A stretch of 6,995 nt of DNA, from positions 1 through 6,995 of the forward strand of contig CAIXSE010000539.1 in assembly GCA_903921965.1 (NCBI GenBank), in the 5' to 3' direction. The position numbers and the translations under genes are program-made. Within the stretch, counting starts at the first letter, position 1, and every line of letters starts with the position of its first letter. The notes below the pieces were generated by a model. That model saw nothing but the letters and a program-made list of their open reading frames with translations. It did not search any database and was not told the origin of the DNA. This DNA comes from an uncultured Thermoleophilia bacterium. GTDB lineage: Bacteria; Actinomycetota; Thermoleophilia; UBA2241. Positions 1 through 6,995 of the stretch are shown here, one piece after another.

Positions 1-1008
1 CGCAACACCAATCCGACGACGCACGCGTTCGAGGAGAAGGTGCGCGTGCTCGAGGGCGGCGAGGCAGCCACCAGCTTCGCCACAGGCATGGCCGCCATCA
101 GCAACAGCCTGTTCGCGCTGCTGAGCCCCGGCGACCGGGTCGTCTCGGTCAAGGACACCTACGGCGGCACGAACCAGATGTTCACCGACTTCCTGCCGCG
201 GGTCGGCGTGGAAGCGGCGCTCTGCGACACCACCGACCACGAGCAGATCGAGGCCGAGATCGCCCGCGGGTGCCGCGTGCTGTACCTGGAGACGCCGACC
301 AACCCGACGCTCAAGGTGATCGACATCGAACGGCTGGCCCGGGCCGGGCACGAGGCGGGAGCCGTGGTGCTTGCCGACAACACCTTCGCGACGCCGATCA
401 ACCAGAACCCGCTGGCGCTGGGCGCCGACCTGGTGATCCACAGCGCCACCAAGTTCCTCGGCGGGCACGCCGACGCGCTCGGCGGCGTGGTCACCGGCGA
501 TCCCGGGCTGGTCGCGAAGGCGTACCACTACCGCGAGATCACCGGCGCCTCGCTCGACCCCATGGCCGCCTTCCTGCTGCTGCGGGGTATGAAGACGCTG
601 GGCCTGCGCATCGCGCGCCAGAACGAGAGCGCGCTGCGCATCGCGCGGTGGCTGGAGGGCAGGCCCGGGGTGGCGAAGGTCAACTACCCGGGCCTGGAGA
701 GCCACGAGAACCACGAGGTCGCCGCTCTCCAGATGCGCGGCTACGGCGGCGTGCTCAGCTTCATGCTGGACGGCGGCTTCGAGGCCGTGCGGCGCGTGCT
801 GCCCAGGCTGCGCCTGGCCCACCGCGCCGCCAACCTCGGCGCCGTGGAGACGGTCGCCGGCCCGCCGGCGACCACCAGCCACGTGGAGTGCAGCCCCGAG
901 GAGCGCGAGGCCATGGGCATCCCCGAGGGGCTGATCCGCTACTCCGTGGGCATCGAGGACGCCGGCGACCTCATCGCCGACCTGGAGCAGGCGCTGGAGG
1001 CGGTGTGA
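1..1008 (+). CDS. PLP-dependent Cys/Met metabolism enzyme, cystathionine gamma-synthase/gamma-lyase family (5' partial)
   Basis: This is a fold-type I PLP enzyme of the cystathionine gamma-synthase/gamma-lyase/O-acylhomoserine sulfhydrylase family, cytoplasmic and probably tetrameric. It would make or break C-S bonds in methionine/cysteine metabolism. The frame is open from base 1 and 335 residues are visible; the family is usually 380-400, so about 45-65 N-terminal residues lie outside. Fragment numbering: RNTNPT at 1-6 (Arg1 is the inter-subunit PLP-phosphate ligand), TGM at 28-30, Tyr54 in DTYGGT stacking on PLP, Asp126 in ADNTF pairing with the pyridine nitrogen, Lys151 in SATKFLGGH forming the Schiff base, and Arg313 in IRYSVGIED for the substrate carboxylate. 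Spacing from Arg1 to Lys151 matches methionine gamma-lyase without gaps (R61, Y114, D186, K211). The position of that enzyme's catalytic Cys116 is Gly56 here, which argues against a canonical methionine gamma-lyase. The exact substrate cannot be assigned. The TGA overlaps the next gene's GTG. Confidence 0.93.
   Translation, partial: RNTNPTTHAFEEKVRVLEGGEAATSFATGMAAISNSLFALLSPGDRVVSVKDTYGGTNQMFTDFLPRVGVEAALCDTTDHEQIEAEIARGCRVLYLETPTNPTLKVIDIERLARAGHEAGAVVLADNTFATPINQNPLALGADLVIHSATKFLGGHADALGGVVTGDPGLVAKAYHYREITGASLDPMAAFLLLRGMKTLGLRIARQNESALRIARWLEGRPGVAKVNYPGLESHENHEVAALQMRGYGGVLSFMLDGGFEAVRRVLPRLRLAHRAANLGAVETVAGPPATTSHVECSPEEREAMGIPEGLIRYSVGIEDAGDLIADLEQALEAV
996..1000 (+). promoter_or_regulatory. 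Shine-Dalgarno for the lipoprotein gene
   Basis: GGAGG lies inside the last codons of the PLP-enzyme gene, four bases before the GTG at 1005. The spacing is short but usable. Together with the GTGA stop/start overlap it supports starting the downstream gene at 1005 rather than further upstream, where the same frame runs through the PLP gene. Confidence 0.6.
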
Positions 1009-1874
1009 CGGCCGGCGGCGCGCTGCCGCGCTCGCGGGCACTCATACCCGCGGTGCTGCTCGCCGTCGCCGCGCTTCTCGGTGCGGTCGGGTGCGGCGCC
1101 GGTGCCGCGCCCGGGGAGGGGGCCGGCCCGGGCGGCGCGACGAGCCCGTCCGCCGCCGCCGTGGACGTCCCGGTCGCGGCGCCCGCCGGCGACGGCGTCA
1201 CGGTCGCCTACGAGGGCAACGCCCAGGTCGAGCTCGTCTCGGCGGCCGGCCGCGTCCTCGTCGACGTGTACGACCCGGCCGCCCTGTCGGCGCCGGCCAC
1301 GCCGCAGGACGTCCTGCTGACGACGCACGCGCACGACGACCACCTGTCGCCCGGCTTCCAGAAGGACTTTCCCGGCGAGCAGCTCTTCGTGCGCGCGGGG
1401 ACACTCGAGGTACCGCAGGCCGTCGTCACCTCGATCCCCGCGGCGCACTCGCAGGGCGACCCGCTCGAAGCCGAGGGCGGGAGCGACTACATCTTCGTGG
1501 TCGACATCGGCGGCCTCCGCGTCGTCCACTTCGGCGACCTCGGCCAAAACGCGCTGACGGCGGAGCAGCTCGAGGCCATCGGCTCCGTCGACGTCGCCGT
1601 CATGCAGTTCGACAACTCCTTCAGTCAGATGGACGCACAGAACAAGAAGGGCTTCGCGCTGATGGACCAGGTGAAGCCCCGCCTCGTCGTGCCGACGCAC
1701 TTCAGCGCGGCGGCCCTGCAGGAAGCGGCGAAGCGCTGGCCGGTGCTCTCCTCGCCGAAGGACTGGGTGACGGTGACGAAGGACGACCTGCCCGCCGAGA
1801 CCAGCCTGCTGCTGCTCGGCGAGGACGGTGCCTTCTACGCGATCCAGGTGGAGGCCGCGCCGGTCGGCTGGTGA
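1005..1874 (+). CDS. Predicted lipoprotein with metallo-beta-lactamase-fold hydrolase domain (UlaG-like, COG2220 type)
   Basis: A 289-residue protein starting with GTG in a GTGA overlap with the PLP-enzyme stop, so probably co-translated. The N-terminus looks like a type II signal peptide: Arg9 and Arg11, a hydrophobic stretch at 12-28, then AVGC with Cys30 as the lipidation site. The -3 residue is Ala rather than the preferred Leu/Val/Ile, so lipidation is likely but not certain. An Ala/Gly/Pro-rich linker (about 31-62) precedes the domain, as expected for a tethered extracytoplasmic protein. The MBL-fold metal ligands are present in order: THAHDDH (His108, His110, Asp112, His113), His148 in AAHS, Asp178 in FGDLG and His232 in PTHF. 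The sequence before the HxHxDH motif (LVDVYDP, then QDVLLTTH) resembles the broad UlaG-like/COG2220 branch of Zn-dependent hydrolases. The substrate is unknown. It ends 40 bases before the convergent HD-GYP gene. Confidence 0.88.
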   Translation: MTAGGALPRSRALIPAVLLAVAALLGAVGCGAGAAPGEGAGPGGATSPSAAAVDVPVAAPAGDGVTVAYEGNAQVELVSAAGRVLVDVYDPAALSAPATPQDVLLTTHAHDDHLSPGFQKDFPGEQLFVRAGTLEVPQAVVTSIPAAHSQGDPLEAEGGSDYIFVVDIGGLRVVHFGDLGQNALTAEQLEAIGSVDVAVMQFDNSFSQMDAQNKKGFALMDQVKPRLVVPTHFSAAALQEAAKRWPVLSSPKDWVTVTKDDLPAETSLLLLGEDGAFYAIQVEAAPVGW

Positions 1875-1885
1875 GCGCCGGCGCC

Positions 1886-1909
1886 GGGCGCCCCGTCTCT
1901 CGGGCGCCC
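1886..1909. terminator. GC-rich inverted repeat between convergent genes, possible bidirectional terminator
   Basis: GGGCGCCC at 1886-1893 and again at 1902-1909 is its own reverse complement, so the two copies can form an 8-bp all-GC stem with an 8-base loop. It fills most of the 40 bases between the two stop codons (1874 and 1915). There is no clear T tract on either side, so calling it an intrinsic terminator rests on position and stem strength only. Confidence 0.45.
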
Positions 1910-1914
1910 CCGTC

Positions 1915-2902
1915 TCACCCGAGCGCCTCGGTGTCGATGAAGAGGTCGACGAGGTGCGGGTCGAAGTGGGAGCCCGCGCCCTCCCGGAGGTACCTCACGG
2001 TCTCGTCCTCCCGCCACGCCTTGCGGTGGGGCCGGTCGGAGCGGAGGGCGTCCCAGACGTCGACCACCGAGAAGAGGCGCGCCGGCAACGGGATCTCATC
2101 CCCGCTCAGCCCGAGGGGGTAGCCGCTCCCGTCCCAACGCTCGTGGTGCGCGTAGGGGATCTCCGACGTCCTGCGCAGGTACGGGATGCGGCTGAGCCAC
2201 TCGTGAGCCAGCACAGGGTGCCGCTCGATGACCACGCGCTCCTCGGGCGTGAGGGGTCCCGGCTTGAGCAGGACGGCGTCGGGGACGCCCAGCTTGCCGA
2301 CGTCGTGCAGGAGGGCTCCGCGCACGACGTGCTCCATGTCGGCGTCGGGGACGCCGGCGGCGTGCGCGAGGCGCTCGGTGAGCACCACGACCCGCTGCGA
2401 GTGCCCCTCGGTCTCCTTGTCGCGCAGGTCGAGCGCGTGCACCCACCCCGCGAGCGTGGCGTCGTGCGTCTCCCTGAGCTCGCGGTACGCTCTCTCGAGC
2501 TCGGCGTGCTCGTCGCGCAGCTTGCGGTAGCGGTTCAGGCGCAGGATCGTGCGCACCCGCGCGCGCAGCTCCAGACGGTCGAAGGGCTTGGAGATGAAGT
2601 CGTCGGCGCCGGCCTCGATGCCGGTGAGCCGCGAGGCCCTGTCGTCGAGCGCCGTGACCATGAGCACCGGGGCCTCGGAGAGGCCGTCGGCGGCGCGCAG
2701 GCGGCGGCAGACCTCGAAACCGTCCATGCCCGGCATCATCACGTCGAGGAGGATGAGGTCGGGGTAGTGGGCGGCGGCCAGCGCGAGAGCCTCGGGCCCG
2801 CTGGCCGCCGTGACGACGACGTGACCCTCGGGCTCGAGCACGTCGGCGAGCGCCTCGCGGCCGGCCTCGTTGTCGTCGACGATCAGGATGACGCTGTGGT
2901 TG

Positions 2903-2910
<8 letters not shown>
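1915..2910 (-). CDS. Response regulator with HD-GYP output (REC-HD-GYP, RpfG-like), predicted cyclic-di-GMP phosphodiesterase
   Basis: A 331-residue cytoplasmic response regulator. The REC domain is at about 6-122: acidic pair Asp12-Asp13, phospho-acceptor Asp56 in LLDVMMPG, Thr86 and Lys108 in SKPF, so all key residues are present. A charged helical linker (about 124-150, probably coiled coil) leads to an HD-GYP domain at about 152-325. That domain has Glu166 and His170 (ETEGHS), His202-Asp203 and Lys206 (HDVGK), His231, His255-His256 ([11 protein letters not shown]) and Asp284. This looks like a complete metal site for hydrolysing cyclic-di-GMP to pGpG/GMP. The ATG at 2910 was chosen because GGAG (2922-2919) lies eight bases upstream. 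An in-frame GTG at 2916 would add two residues but sits only two bases from that site. The first 8 bases overlap the hybrid kinase stop (ATGAGTGA), so the kinase is the likely partner. Activity and cognate pairing are inferred. Confidence 0.95.
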
Positions 2911-6834
<3,924 letters not shown>

Positions 6835-6838
<4 letters not shown>

Positions 6839-6995
6839 GGCTCTCCTCCCTCGCCCCCCGCCGCCGCGTCCCCCACCGGCAGCGTCAGGGCGAAGCGGCT
6901 GCCGGCCCCGAGGCTGCTCTGCACGGTCACGGTGCCGCCGTGCAGCTCGGCGAGGCGGCGCACGAGGGCGAGGCCGAGGCCGCTGCCCTCGTGGC
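6835..6995 (-). CDS. C-terminal fragment of a second sensor histidine kinase (HATPase end; truncated by window edge)
   Basis: Only the last 52 residues are in the window. The frame enters at 6993 and stops at TGA 6837-6835. The fragment starts at [10 protein letters not shown], the G2 ATP-binding box of a histidine kinase HATPase domain, continues through RRLAELHGG and the closing strand GSRFALTLP, and ends with a Gly/Ala/Glu-rich tail of about 11 residues. No receiver domain follows, so this kinase ends with its catalytic domain, unlike its hybrid neighbour. In the 41 positions that align with the neighbour's HATPase (residues 996-1036), 28 are identical. The stop overlaps the hybrid kinase start by TTGA, making it the upstream member of the same operon. 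Its sensor part lies outside the window. Confidence 0.88.
6843..6849 (-). promoter_or_regulatory. Shine-Dalgarno supporting the TTG start of the hybrid kinase
   Basis: Reading the minus strand, GGAGGAG occupies 6849-6843 and ends four bases before TTG at 6838-6836 (six bases if GGAGG is the pairing core). Such a strong site immediately upstream, combined with the TTGA stop/start overlap, makes the rare TTG start convincing. It also encodes the Gly-Gly-Glu near the end of the preceding gene. Confidence 0.75.

Noticed and set aside
270..1004. An upstream extension of the lipoprotein gene frame into the PLP-enzyme gene
   Set aside because: The extension is Arg/Pro/Ala-rich low-complexity sequence overlapping a clearly conserved enzyme. 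The signal peptide-like segment and ribosome site fix the start at 1005.
939..1700. A 253-codon minus-strand open frame opposite the MBL gene
   Set aside because: It is antisense to conserved metal-binding motifs and has no recognisable domain; it reads as a complement artefact.

Overview
This is a GC-rich (roughly 70%) bacterial window with almost no non-coding DNA. It holds two convergent transcription units separated by 40 bases. Heavy G/C use at third codon positions, GTG and TTG starts, short gene overlaps and a secreted lipoprotein suit a high-GC bacterium. An actinobacterial lineage is plausible, but nothing here fixes the taxon, so that is a weak inference.

Left, plus strand (1-1874): the 3' part of a PLP-dependent Cys/Met-metabolism enzyme (cystathionine gamma-synthase/gamma-lyase family, cut by the window's left edge), then a GTGA-overlapping gene for a predicted lipoprotein carrying a metallo-beta-lactamase-fold hydrolase domain. 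The overlap implies one transcript and coupled translation. A functional link between sulfur amino acid metabolism and the exported hydrolase is only a hypothesis.

Between the units (1875-1914): a GC-rich inverted repeat that could end transcription from both sides.

Right, minus strand (6995 down to 1915): a signalling operon read right to left. It begins with the last 52 residues of a histidine kinase cut by the right edge. Next, overlapping by TTGA, is a 1311-residue membrane hybrid kinase with an extracytoplasmic sensor, GAF, three PAS-like regions, HisKA, HATPase and two receiver domains. Last, overlapping by 8 bases, is a REC-HD-GYP response regulator, a predicted cyclic-di-GMP phosphodiesterase. 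The likely scheme is that extracytoplasmic and cytoplasmic signals set kinase activity, phosphate reaches the receiver domains, and the HD-GYP output lowers cyclic-di-GMP. No HPt domain, DNA-binding output or GGDEF domain is visible.

No RNA gene, CRISPR array, insertion sequence or phage gene was found, and no gene-free stretch exceeds 40 bases. The families are all well known. The points most worth a second look are the tandem-kinase operon architecture and the lipoprotein hydrolase coupled to the PLP enzyme.
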